Assembly (NCBI RefSeq): GCF_000688375.1
Contig: NZ_JIAF01000004.1
Span: 1,116,001-1,180,000, forward strand
Length of the DNA stretch: 64,000 nucleotides
Direction of reading: 5' to 3'
From: Prevotella sp. HUN102
GTDB taxonomy: Bacteria; Bacteroidota; Bacteroidia; Bacteroidales; Bacteroidaceae
How positions within the stretch are numbered: the stretch's first letter is position 1; every line of letters starts with the position of its first letter. Position numbers and translations under genes: made by a program. This document shows positions 15,501-24,600 of the stretch, in pieces. The notes beneath the pieces are model-generated. The model had not been told where the DNA came from. It made no database searches and saw only the letters and a program-made list of their open reading frames with translations.

Positions 15501-16895
15501 GCTCAGATACCGAAACTGATACTGGATCTTGCGAACGGTATCAAGAGTTTCGTTACGGGCGTGCTGGACTCCATCACGGAACTTATCTCGCTCAGGTGGA
15601 TTGATGACCTGGTGGTGAGCATACTGGACGCCGTCGGCAACCTTATAGACGCCATCTTCGACCTTCCGGAGAACCTCTTCAAGGTGCTGGAGGGCATCGT
15701 GGTGAACGGCGTGGGCGGTCTGCTGGACACAGTGCTGGGGCGCGTGGGCAACATCCTCTCCTTCGGCGCTCTGAGCAGCAAGGGGCCGAGCGACTGGTTC
15801 ACGAACAGCAACGAGAGGGAGGTGGCTGCCGCCATCGACCGACTGAGCAAGCGGAACGAACTGCTGGAGCAGGCCATCGAGGACCTGACGGACGAGATGA
15901 AGTCGGCACGGGGCGCGACGGCGATACGCATATCGAGCGACGCGGAGAAGCTGCAGCGCGAGACGAACGAGAACTACAAGGGCATAGCGCAGGCGCAGGC
16001 CCGCTACCACTCGGCGCACCATAGTTTCAATTATTATTGGGGCGGCTACAGCGACGAGCAGATAGCGCGGCTGAGCCGCCAGATGGGCAGGCAATGGACC
16101 GGCGACCTGTGGGACCTGAGCCCCGAGGAGATGAAGATGCTGCGCTCCAATGTCGATATGTGGAAGCAGATCGAGGACACCGGCAAGGGCGGCTACGGCG
16201 GCCGTGTGGCGGAGAAACTGAACGCCTACATCGAGCAGGCGGGCAAGCTGGAGGAGATAACGGCCACGCTCTATGAGAACCTGACCACGACAACGAAGGC
16301 GAACGTGTTCGATGACTTCCTGGGCTCGCTCTACGACCTTGCGGACGGCTCGGAGGAGGTGTTTGATGAGATAGCCGAGAACTGGCAGGCGATGGTGAAC
16401 AAGATGGCGGTGAACAACCTCGTGGGGGCGAAGTTCCAGAAGAACCTGGAAGACTGGTACGAGAACCTGGCAAAACTGAACCAGGCGCGCACGAACGGAG
16501 AACTGACGGACGCGGAGTACCGGAAGCGGCTGGACGATTTGAAGGCCGAATACGAGGGCTACGTGAACAGCGCAAGAAGCGACATCGACCAGCTGCGCCA
16601 GGAGGGTATCATCAAGGAGACCGACAAGGCCGGCGGCACGACACAGAGCGGCAAGGCGGGTGCCTTCATGGCGATGAGCCAGGACCAGGGCACGAAACTG
16701 GAGGGACTGTTCGTGAGCGGGCAGATGCACTGGGCAAGCATCGATGACCGTGTGGAGGACGTGGCAGGGAAGATGGACGCGGCGCAGCAGCACCTGAAGA
16801 AGATAGAGGACAACACGGGAAGCAGCGCGGCGTCGCTGAGCGCCATCAAGGATGAGATTAAGAAAATAGTACGCGACGGCATAAAAGTGAAGTGA
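12519..16895 (+). CDS. Tape measure protein
   Basis: 1458 residues, the longest gene of the tail block after the adhesin. The first 270 residues are coiled coil rich in Gln/Glu/Ala/Lys. A hydrophobic pair follows (about 350-375, ATALMATLTLGLSVVITGLIV) and more coiled coil (about 560-900). A glycine-rich hydrophobic region (about 950-1060) then precedes further helices. This is the standard build of tape measures, which set tail length and are ejected through the host envelope. The length suggests a long flexible tail of some 200 nm if fully helical (inference). Confidence 0.92.
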   Translation: MKPVEIEFLMRDNLTAGLDKSKMSVEQLLGAARRASLVINTKIEEQRKVIDGVNSDLDRMQRKLQTMKPGAGQQELLAEISACKKVLAEETGALQQLEKEHQQAKQGVAQLEQEYRKISISEEQAAAANKSLTDKIREQKAVVKQVEADVRALQKAYEQAAPGNAQGAALAELNAAKKALQEDKNILASLTEEQERNRESNKRLSRQLRELQNDMARMRLNGEQNTEEYRQMAQKAAQLSDTLGDLRAQTNILANDDANLQGFISGVNGLSGAFTTATGVMSLFASENENLMKVQARVQSVMAITMGLQQVFNALNKDSAFRLVTVTKVKNLLTAANYRLATSLGISNAAATALMATLTLGLSVVITGLIVAWNKYSDAQEEAARKAQERVEIESQGRAEMIKTRFEIDTTRESLKNFTGSKEEEKKKCEEMNRKYGEAFGYYDTVAQWYDVLTQKAEQYIQMLFLQAKAQALVNKAVEADEKVNKHKATKPGNADSDMGFFARMGHYMMTAESHGAYDGYAAIERYNKEAYDKRTKELEAERDGFLKQAADLEKQAASIGKSNNIGGHSAPDKPKKTKEKKPKDTKREEERLASELLALQQKNRQAEIDLLKEGSEKKRRQIRENYQKEIEELATQEKKWRDAQKGHLTQEQSDALEKGRSLAAQKQKDGEAEIAKEEAKKRLEQQRDEVQAMSGYLKTYGSFQQQKLAIAKETAQQIAEVDASEVSEATKKWQKAKILKEQQEREASLRFEEISRGIDWNALFSGVGNLTKEMMEPMMEQLRAYVETEDYRKADAETQQKVSDLIQEMRKYVGTDQSATWQKLDEAIKQFTDSVAAYDRAVKAEEAAVKARDEGKKRLASGDITEEEYKALEQKALELGAATAQARENMEDFGTALNRTSDEVANFTSGLTTALSNAKGWQGVEGFGGLQQSMGQIDQLKGTLDSILPQMGEGMAKTIGTTLSGTMGSALGSIGGGLQSVLSSGMGSVIGIVAQIPKLILDLANGIKSFVTGVLDSITELISLRWIDDLVVSILDAVGNLIDAIFDLPENLFKVLEGIVVNGVGGLLDTVLGRVGNILSFGALSSKGPSDWFTNSNEREVAAAIDRLSKRNELLEQAIEDLTDEMKSARGATAIRISSDAEKLQRETNENYKGIAQAQARYHSAHHSFNYYWGGYSDEQIARLSRQMGRQWTGDLWDLSPEEMKMLRSNVDMWKQIEDTGKGGYGGRVAEKLNAYIEQAGKLEEITATLYENLTTTTKANVFDDFLGSLYDLADGSEEVFDEIAENWQAMVNKMAVNNLVGAKFQKNLEDWYENLAKLNQARTNGELTDAEYRKRLDDLKAEYEGYVNSARSDIDQLRQEGIIKETDKAGGTTQSGKAGAFMAMSQDQGTKLEGLFVSGQMHWASIDDRVEDVAGKMDAAQQHLKKIEDNTGSSAASLSAIKDEIKKIVRDGIKVK

Positions 16896-16896
16896 T

Positions 16897-17361
16897 ATGG
16901 ACAAGATATTAGGCGGACTGGTGCTGATCAACGGCACGGACATCTGGAAAGAGTACGGCGTGTTCCTGACGGAGGAGAAGAAAGGCGGCAGGGAGAACCT
17001 GAACGCCATCCTCACGCCGAGCAAGGCCAAGGAGCATGTGGGCGTGGACATACGGGAGCATGACGGCAAGAAATACTCCCGGTCGCTGGTACCTGCCAAC
17101 GCGGAGCGCGACATCACGCTGCACTTCGCCCAGTATGCGAGGTCGCGGGAGCAGTGGCTGGCCAACTACATGGCCTTTATCCGCTTCCTGAAGACGGGCA
17201 GGGACGGCTGGCTGACGATTACCTTCACGGAACTGGGGCTGACGCTGAAGGTGTTTTACCTGGACTGCAGCGCCTACCGGTCGCTGACCTATCTATGGAA
17301 GGAGGGTGTGCAGGCCAGCCGCTATAAGGTAAGGTTCCGCGAGCCCGAACCGATAATATAA
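16897..17361 (+). CDS. Distal tail / baseplate protein
   Basis: 154 residues immediately after the tape measure stop (TGATATGG). It begins MDKILGGLVLINGTDIWKEYGVFL and has the alternating beta pattern of distal tail proteins that cap the tube and begin the baseplate. FIRFLKTGRDGWLTITFTELGLTL and WKEGVQASRYKVRFREPEP are the clearest strands. Assigned by position and composition. Confidence 0.65.
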   Translation: MDKILGGLVLINGTDIWKEYGVFLTEEKKGGRENLNAILTPSKAKEHVGVDIREHDGKKYSRSLVPANAERDITLHFAQYARSREQWLANYMAFIRFLKTGRDGWLTITFTELGLTLKVFYLDCSAYRSLTYLWKEGVQASRYKVRFREPEPII

Positions 17362-17514
17362 AAAGCCTCCCCCAACCCCTCCGAAGGGAGGGGAGCCATT
17401 ATACACCATTAGTAAACTGATAATCGGCTGCATTCGGCAAATCAAGCGAGCTTGTTTGCACTCATTTGCACGATTATTAAAACATCATTCAAACACCGAT
17501 TAAACGATATAAAA
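17362..17514. repeat. REP-like hairpin and leader inside tail operon
   Basis: A 153-bp gap in an otherwise tightly packed operon. CCCCTCC-GAAG-GGAGGGG at about 17376-17393 forms a hairpin within a CCTCCCCCAACCCCTCCGAA element that I recognise as widespread in Bacteroidetes intergenic DNA. Downstream, TTTGCAC occurs twice (near 17454 and 17464), then an AT-rich leader before ATG 17515. It may attenuate or process the tail transcript. Confidence 0.5.
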
Positions 17515-20500
17515 ATGCTTCTGACACTATATGACAGTTACGGCAACGTGAAGGCACGGATAGCACCCGACGAGAGCAGCACGCAGGACAAGGAGATACA
17601 GGGGGACAACCTCCTGAAACTCTCGTTCACGCTGTACGAGTTCGTGCCTATCGACGTGAACGACTATGTGGACTACGGCGGTGAGCGGTACTGGGCGGTG
17701 GAGAAATACGCCCCTGCCCAGAAGAGCACCGTGGAATGGGAATACAGCCTCCAGTTGTACGGCATAGAGAGCCTGATCAAGCGTTTCCTCGTGTTGAACA
17801 ACACGGACGGCGGGAACGAGGCGGTGTTCACGCTGACGGGCCGTCCCGTGGACCATGTACGGCTGATCGTGAAGAACATCAACGACGGCATGGACGGCAC
17901 GACGAACTTCAAGGCGGGTGCCGTGGAGGGTACGGAGAACGTGGTGATAGACTACACGGGCAAGTACTGCCACGAGGCACTGAAGGAACTGGCGGAGGCC
18001 GTGGGCACGGAATGGTGGTTTGACGGTCAGACGCTGAACCTGTGCCGCTGCGAGCACGGCGAGGAGGTGGCGCTGGGCTACGACAAGGGGGTGACCTCGC
18101 TGGACCGCGACACGGCCGACGGGGCGAAGTTCTACACGCGGCTGTTCCCGATAGGCAGCACGAGGAACATCGACCCTGAGAAATACGGGCACAGCCGGCT
18201 GATGCTTCCTGACGGTGCGCAGTATGTGGACGTGAACGTGGAGAAGTACGGCATCATCCACCACTACGAGCAGAGTGCCTTCGCGGACATCTACCCTCGG
18301 CGCGTGGGCGTGGTGGGCAGCGTGCGCCACGAAGATGTAAAGGACAAGGACGGCAAACCCTTCACGATATACTACTTCCGGGACAACGACCTGCCCTTTG
18401 ACCCGAACGACTACGAGATAGGCGGGCTGGTAAAGCGCGTGTCGTTCCAGGAGGGCAGCGAACTTGCCGGGCTGGGTACGGACAATGACCATTACTTTGA
18501 GGTCAATTTCAACAGCGACACGAAGGAGTTTGAAATCATCACGATATGGCCCTACGATGACGACACGCAGCTGCCGGGCGGCACGCTGGTGCCGAAGGCG
18601 GGCGATAAATACATCCTGTGGAACATCCGCATGCCGGACGAGTACTACGGGCTGGCGGAGAAGGAACTGCGCAGCGCGGTGGACGAGTACAACCGCAGGC
18701 ACGCCTTAGACGTGAGCCGCTACAAGGCACCGACGGACCATGTGTGGATGGAGGACACGGGGACGGAACTGTTTATAGGCCGGCGCATACGATTAGAGAG
18801 CAAGGAGTATTTCCCCGAGACGGGCTACCGGCAGAGCCGTATCACGCGGATAAGCCGGAAGGTGAACCTGCCGGGGCAGATGGACCTTGAGATCAGCGAT
18901 GCCCTCTCGACGGGGGCGATGGCGAAGATTGACGATGCCATCGCCGAGGCGAGGAACTATGCGGGGACGATGGTCGGCTCCATCAACGTGCCGGATATTA
19001 TCCACAGCTGGGACACGACGAAGCCGGCGGACACGAACCTGTACAGTGCCAGAAGGACGCACAAGGAGTTCCTGAGCAAGAACAGCGAGGACCGTGCCCG
19101 GAAGAAAATCATCTTTGACGAGGGACTGGACCTCGGCGACTTCGAGGCGGGCACGCGGGGCGGTCGCCTTGATGGCAAGGGCAACGCGGAACTGCTGACG
19201 CTGGTGGTGCGCCAACTGCTGCGCAGCGCGAGGTTCGTGGACGGCTTCGGCGGCGAGGGGTGGCAGTTGTGGATAGACGAGCAGGAGCTGGCTAACCTTA
19301 CCATCGACAAACTGACGGTTCGCCAGGTGATGACCGTGTTTGAACTGCTGGTAGAGAAGATCCGTAGCGTTGGCGGTCAGATTGTGGTGAGTGCCGCCAA
19401 TGGCAAGATAAAGACCGTTGAGGAGGTGGACGGCTATTTCAAGATCACCTTCGAGCAAGAGAATACCTTCCGGGAACACGACCTTATGCGCTGTCAAACC
19501 TTCACAGGCGGCAACCTGAAATCGTACTGGGTGGAGGTGGCTGCAGTTGACGGCAATTCGGTACTGGTAGAAACGAGTGAGTTTGACACCGGCCTTCCGG
19601 CTGAAGCCGACGAGGTTGTGCTGATGGGCAACACCGAAGAGACAAAACGGCAGAATCTGATCCTCATATCAGCCACGGAAGACGGACAGCCCCGCGTTGA
19701 TGTGATGGATGGCGTGAAGGCAAAGAACTTCAAGGACTGCCTCCGTGCCCGTCTTGGAAATCTTGACGGCATCAGGGACGACTGGTTCCCGGCGGACAAC
19801 CAGCCTCACGGCAACGGCCTGTACAGCGACAACGCATACCTGCGCGGCACCTTCCTGCTCGTTACGGGTGAGGACATCAAGACGAAATTCGAGATAACGG
19901 AGGGAAAGATAGCGAGCAGCGTGTCCGCGCTCCGTCAGGACTTTGCCAGTGATAAGGGATATTTGAACAATCCCAGTTTTGATGATGGACTCTCCAAGTG
20001 GCTCACAGAAAACGAGACGGTGTTCTGGCTGGTCGGCAATAAGTGGGTTTGGGCCAACAAGAACGTGCTCACGAAAAAGGGCGACGGCGCGAGTGTTACA
20101 AAGGATGACGGGCGTGTGGTGGTGCATATAAAAAACAAGTATATCACGCAGAAGAACGCGAGCTTGAAGAGCGTACCCCCGATGAGTACGAATGCCGACG
20201 GCAAGAAGGAAGCCCTGCCGGTGTACCTGAGTTTCTTCTACCGCTGCGCGAAAGAAGGCATGCTGAAGGTGCGGTTCGAGAACGTGGATAAGACCGGCTT
20301 TGAGAACTTCAACTCCCTTGAGGTGGAGGAAGTGCTTATGCCGACGGAAGGCTACAAGCAGTACACCTGCACAGGACTTTGGAACGGCACGGGCGACTTC
20401 ACGCTGAGCTTCACGGGGGACATCTACCTCTATATGCTCATCCTTAGTACGGATAAGATAGAGAGCCTGACCTACAAGTACCGCACGCTGTTCGAGCAGA

Positions 20501-21288
20501 GTGAGAAGCTGGTCAATATCGCAGCGCAAAACTTTGATAAAGACGGTCGTGTGCTTGCAGAGAGCGGTATTATGGTAAAGGCGGCTGGTTCGGGTATTTA
20601 TGCGCAAGGTCCTGACGGGAAACTTGCCCTTATCGGGGTGGCTGTGGAAGAAGCTGACGGGGAGGGCAACACGAAGACGGTCATTAAGTTACTTGCCGAT
20701 AACATCAAACTGGAGGGACTGGTAACGGCCAATGGAAATTTTAAGATACTGTCCGACGGCAGCATTGAGACTAACAATGCACAGATAAAGGGTTATGTAT
20801 ATTCCGTGTTCAAGAAGATAGATAAAAGCGATGCGGAAAAGTTGAGAGATGGGAATTTTATCTTTGGTAAAAACACAGAATACAAATTGAAGACAAACCT
20901 CTATGTAGATGCCACTTTTTGTGGTGTGGTGCTCCCTGTTTCGGAAGCCTATGAGGGAGCGAGGGTGCTGATAATGGACTCGTATTTTATAAAGACTCGA
21001 GCCGTTACCCCATCGACAACTATCCGTTCAGAGGATGGCAGCCCGATTGTGAGCGGAATGTTTGCACAGACGGCAACATCAGGTGAATTTCAGGCAGACG
21101 TGCTGACTATAGACGCAGGCTGTGTGGAACTGATACTTCAGAACATCGCGTCGGAGTATGACGAAGTGGGGAAACCATTGAGACAGTCGCTCCGCTGGGT
21201 ACTGGTAAGTAACTCCTGCCAAAACCTATACTGGACATACAAAGGCAAAGGATATGCATACATATACAACCTCAATAAAGGATTATAA
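17515..21288 (+). CDS. Baseplate hub / tail-tip protein with CBM-like module
   Basis: 1257 residues from ATG 17515. The N-terminal 450 residues (MLLTLYDSYGNVKARI onward, with YWAVEKY and EYSLQLYG) resemble the hub domains of tail-associated proteins in siphoviruses. The middle region carries further beta domains. About residues 813-985, from NPSFDDGLSKWL onward, look like a jelly-roll carbohydrate-binding module. The last 170 residues resemble a receptor-binding or trimerisation tip. It probably links the tail tip to the adhesin encoded downstream. Domain calls other than general tail protein are tentative. Confidence 0.75.
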   Translation: MLLTLYDSYGNVKARIAPDESSTQDKEIQGDNLLKLSFTLYEFVPIDVNDYVDYGGERYWAVEKYAPAQKSTVEWEYSLQLYGIESLIKRFLVLNNTDGGNEAVFTLTGRPVDHVRLIVKNINDGMDGTTNFKAGAVEGTENVVIDYTGKYCHEALKELAEAVGTEWWFDGQTLNLCRCEHGEEVALGYDKGVTSLDRDTADGAKFYTRLFPIGSTRNIDPEKYGHSRLMLPDGAQYVDVNVEKYGIIHHYEQSAFADIYPRRVGVVGSVRHEDVKDKDGKPFTIYYFRDNDLPFDPNDYEIGGLVKRVSFQEGSELAGLGTDNDHYFEVNFNSDTKEFEIITIWPYDDDTQLPGGTLVPKAGDKYILWNIRMPDEYYGLAEKELRSAVDEYNRRHALDVSRYKAPTDHVWMEDTGTELFIGRRIRLESKEYFPETGYRQSRITRISRKVNLPGQMDLEISDALSTGAMAKIDDAIAEARNYAGTMVGSINVPDIIHSWDTTKPADTNLYSARRTHKEFLSKNSEDRARKKIIFDEGLDLGDFEAGTRGGRLDGKGNAELLTLVVRQLLRSARFVDGFGGEGWQLWIDEQELANLTIDKLTVRQVMTVFELLVEKIRSVGGQIVVSAANGKIKTVEEVDGYFKITFEQENTFREHDLMRCQTFTGGNLKSYWVEVAAVDGNSVLVETSEFDTGLPAEADEVVLMGNTEETKRQNLILISATEDGQPRVDVMDGVKAKNFKDCLRARLGNLDGIRDDWFPADNQPHGNGLYSDNAYLRGTFLLVTGEDIKTKFEITEGKIASSVSALRQDFASDKGYLNNPSFDDGLSKWLTENETVFWLVGNKWVWANKNVLTKKGDGASVTKDDGRVVVHIKNKYITQKNASLKSVPPMSTNADGKKEALPVYLSFFYRCAKEGMLKVRFENVDKTGFENFNSLEVEEVLMPTEGYKQYTCTGLWNGTGDFTLSFTGDIYLYMLILSTDKIESLTYKYRTLFEQSEKLVNIAAQNFDKDGRVLAESGIMVKAAGSGIYAQGPDGKLALIGVAVEEADGEGNTKTVIKLLADNIKLEGLVTANGNFKILSDGSIETNNAQIKGYVYSVFKKIDKSDAEKLRDGNFIFGKNTEYKLKTNLYVDATFCGVVLPVSEAYEGARVLIMDSYFIKTRAVTPSTTIRSEDGSPIVSGMFAQTATSGEFQADVLTIDAGCVELILQNIASEYDEVGKPLRQSLRWVLVSNSCQNLYWTYKGKGYAYIYNLNKGL

Positions 21289-21330
21289 CAAAAAGGCATT
21301 ACGTACAGGCAAAGTTAAAACAATATAAGT

Positions 21331-21651
21331 ATGAAAGTGATTTACAACCGGCTGCTGCCCCTTAAGGGGTTCAAGGCCATCAATCTTTTTGGTGTGGTAC
21401 TGGTCAGGAAGGAATGCCGTATGACGGCCACCGACCTGAACCACGAGGCTATCCATACGGCACAGATGCGCGAGCTGCTGTATGTGCCGTTCTATGTGCT
21501 GTATGTGTTGGAATGGCTGTGGCTGCTGCCGAGATACAGGAAGCGGCACGAGGCTTACCGGAACATCAGCTTCGAGCGCGAGGCATACGCTCATCAGGCG
21601 GAGCCGGATTACTTGAAGGCAAGACCGAAATACAATCAATATAAATCATAA
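21331..21651 (+). CDS. Small HExxH protein in tail module
   Basis: 106 residues. Zincin-like motif HEAIH at residues 38-42 (TDLNHEAIHTAQM), followed by a hydrophobic helix (about 49-66) and FEREAYAHQ at 81-89, whose Glu could be the third zinc ligand. The layout resembles small membrane-associated metallopeptidase-like proteins seen in Bacteroidales, but no family is certain. It sits between two large tail genes on the same strand, 4 bp before the adhesin. It could process tail proteins or act on the host envelope; this is inference. Confidence 0.62.
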   Translation: MKVIYNRLLPLKGFKAINLFGVVLVRKECRMTATDLNHEAIHTAQMRELLYVPFYVLYVLEWLWLLPRYRKRHEAYRNISFEREAYAHQAEPDYLKARPKYNQYKS

Positions 21652-21655
21652 CGAT

Positions 21656-24600
21656 ATGGCACTGACAGAACAGGAAAGACAGGATTTGAAGCAGGACATA
21701 CTCTCGCAAATCAAGAGCGAGAGCCAGAGTGTAACCGAGCTGCAGGAGGTGCAGAGCCTCGACGGTGTGAAGACCTTACCGGCGATGCGCGGCGAGGAAC
21801 TGGTGACCGCCCCGGTAAGTCTGCTGGGCAAGCCTGCCATTGATGCGGCAGCGCAGGCTCTGGCAGCCAAGCAGGCGGCAGATACCGCGGCGGAAAAGGC
21901 AGGGCAGGCAGCCACCAATGCCGACACGAAGGCACAGGCAGCACAGGAGGCCGCGCAGGTTGCGAACAAGGCCGCGGAAGACCTTGCTGCGGTAAAAGAC
22001 TCCGCCCGGCAGGTCATCGACCGGTACGAAGATGTGGCTGTACAAGCCCTGAACGGTGCCACGGCCCGCTTTGACGGCATACTGGCGGATGTCGCCATTG
22101 AGCAGCAGAGTGCCTCGGCGGTAACGGGGGTGTACTTCATTGCCTCCAAGGGAGTGTTTGCCGGTAAACACGAGGGGAAGTATTACGGCAACTGGCAGGG
22201 CGCTGACCTCTACCTCACCGAGGACAGGAAGGAGATACAAAAAGACAAACTCTACCTGCTTGGCTCCGTACTCTACGCATGGAACGAGCAGGACGGCACG
22301 CTTGCCGAGGCCAGCGGCACAGGCGGCGGCAACACCATCAACGTGAGCGAGACCTATCCCCTCGAAACAGGCTACTACACGCTGGCCACAGCCATCAAGG
22401 CCGTGGAAGAGAAGCTGCGCGCCAAGGGCCGGTGCATCACCTTCGAGGTGTCGCAGGGGCGGTACCTGACGAAGCAGTTCGTCGGCACGAACCTGGCGAC
22501 CTGGGAGAGCGAGAGCAGCTGGGATGACTTCGGCGGTGGCGGCACGGTGAAGAGCGTGACGCTGAACGGGCAGAAAGCCGTGCCGGACACGCAGGGCAAC
22601 ATCAGCCTGACGGTAAACGAGACCGAGGTGGACGAGACACTGGACGCGGAGAGCACGAACCCCGTGCAGAACCGTGCCGTCTCCGGCAAACTCAGTGAGA
22701 TAGAGGCCGGCACCCTCTTCGACAGCGACGTGACGGAGGAGGATGACGGCAAGCAGACGGTGACGCTGAAGAACAAGAGCGGTGCGGCCATCACGCAGTT
22801 CACGCTTGCTGCCGGCGGAGGCGGTGGCGGCGGGGACACGGCGACGGCGAAGATCGTGCTGGGCGCGGGCGTGGACCACAGCGTCATCAAGGAGGGCGGC
22901 GACTGTATGCTGACCTACAGCTACGACCACCAGTATGTGGGCGGCGAGGACGCCGGACAGACCACCGGACAGAAGGCGATCATCGAGATACGCGTGCTGC
23001 GCGGCTCCATCCTGGTATATGGCCAGACGACGGACGGCGTGAGCCGCGGCACCTATACGCTGGACCTGACGAAATACCTGCAGGTGGGTACGACCGACAT
23101 CTATGTGAAGGCCACGGCCACCGACCCCGACACGGGCAAGCCCCAGACGAAGCAGGCCTATGTGAACGTGAAGGCGGTGAGCCTGACGCTGGGCTGCGAC
23201 TATGCCCTGACGGACGGCACCGCCGGTGGCGGCTACGGCTCCGCGGACAATGCCGTGATACCCTATACCGTACAGGGCACGGGCACGAAGACCGTGTTCC
23301 TCTATCTGGACGGCAAGCAGCACGAGAGCCGTGCGGTGACGCGCAGCGGCACCACGAACGGCAGTTTCACGATTGCCATGCGCCCTCTGGCCGTAGGACG
23401 GCACACGGTGCAGCTGGTGGCGGAGATGGAGGCCGGCGGCGGTCTGACACTCAGGAGCGAGAGCATCTACCTGGACATATACAAGGCCGGGAGCAGCAGC
23501 CCGCTGATAGCGACGAAGCAAGTGTTCCGGGACGGGCGCATCCTGACGGACGGACACCTGACACCGCTGCTGACAGCCGGGCAGTACGAGCAGCTGTCCT
23601 TCGAGTATGCCGTATATGACGCCGGCGCCACTCCCGCGGCCATGACCGTGGTGCTGAACGGCACGGCGGCACAGAGTGTGAGCGTGCCGCGGACGGTACA
23701 GACCTACACGAACCGCTTCACGACGCAGGGCACGCAGAAGATGAAGCTCGTGTGCGGCGCGACCGAATATCCCCTTGACATCGAGGTGGAGAAGAGCGGC
23801 ATAGACATCTCCGAGGCTACGCTGGGGCTGAAGCTGAAGCTCAGCGCGGCGGGAAGGAGCAACGGCGAGGCCGACCCCGCGCACTGGGAATACGGCAACG
23901 TAAAGACTGCGTTCGAGAGCGTGGACTGGAACACGAGCGGCTGGACGGGCGACTCGCTGCTGCTGCGCAACGGCGCGAGGGCACGGATAGGCTATGCCCC
24001 GTTCACCGCCGATGCCGCCACGGCAGGCTGCACGGTGGAGGTGGAGATGAAGGTGTCGAACATCACGGACAAGGACGCTGCCGTGGTGTCGTGCATGAGC
24101 GGCACGAAGGGCTTCCGCATAACGGCCGACAAGGCGATGATGTACACGGGCTCGACGAAGGAGGTCGTGGACGAGGACGGCGGCAGGACCACGCAGCAGG
24201 TGGGCGTTGGCCGGCAGTACGGCGAGGACATGTGGGTGAAGATAGCCTTCGTCATCGGCCGCCGCTCGGAAGGCAGGCTGATGGAACTGTATGTGAACGG
24301 CACGCGGAGCGCGGCGGACATCTACGGCGAGAGCGATAACTTCATGCAGGACAGCCCCCAGGGCATCACCATCGAAAGTGCCGGCGCCGACGTGGAGGTG
24401 CGCAACGTGAGGGTGTACGACCGCGCGCTGGGCGACGACGAGGAGATGGACAACCACATCGTGGACCGCCGGACGCTGGACGAGATGGCGGCGCTGTTCG
24501 AGGAGAACGACGTGCTGGGCGAGGACGGCCGGAGCATCGACTTCGAGAAGCTGCGGAAGAAGGGCAAAGGCATCATGCTCGTGGTGCGCCAGGGCGGCCT

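Noticed and set aside
15453-17165. 570-codon antisense frame across tape measure and baseplate genes
   Set aside because: It spans two well-supported + strand genes and has shadow composition.
17527-18702. 391-codon antisense frame in the tail-tip gene
   Set aside because: Val/His/Arg-rich reverse-complement artefact.
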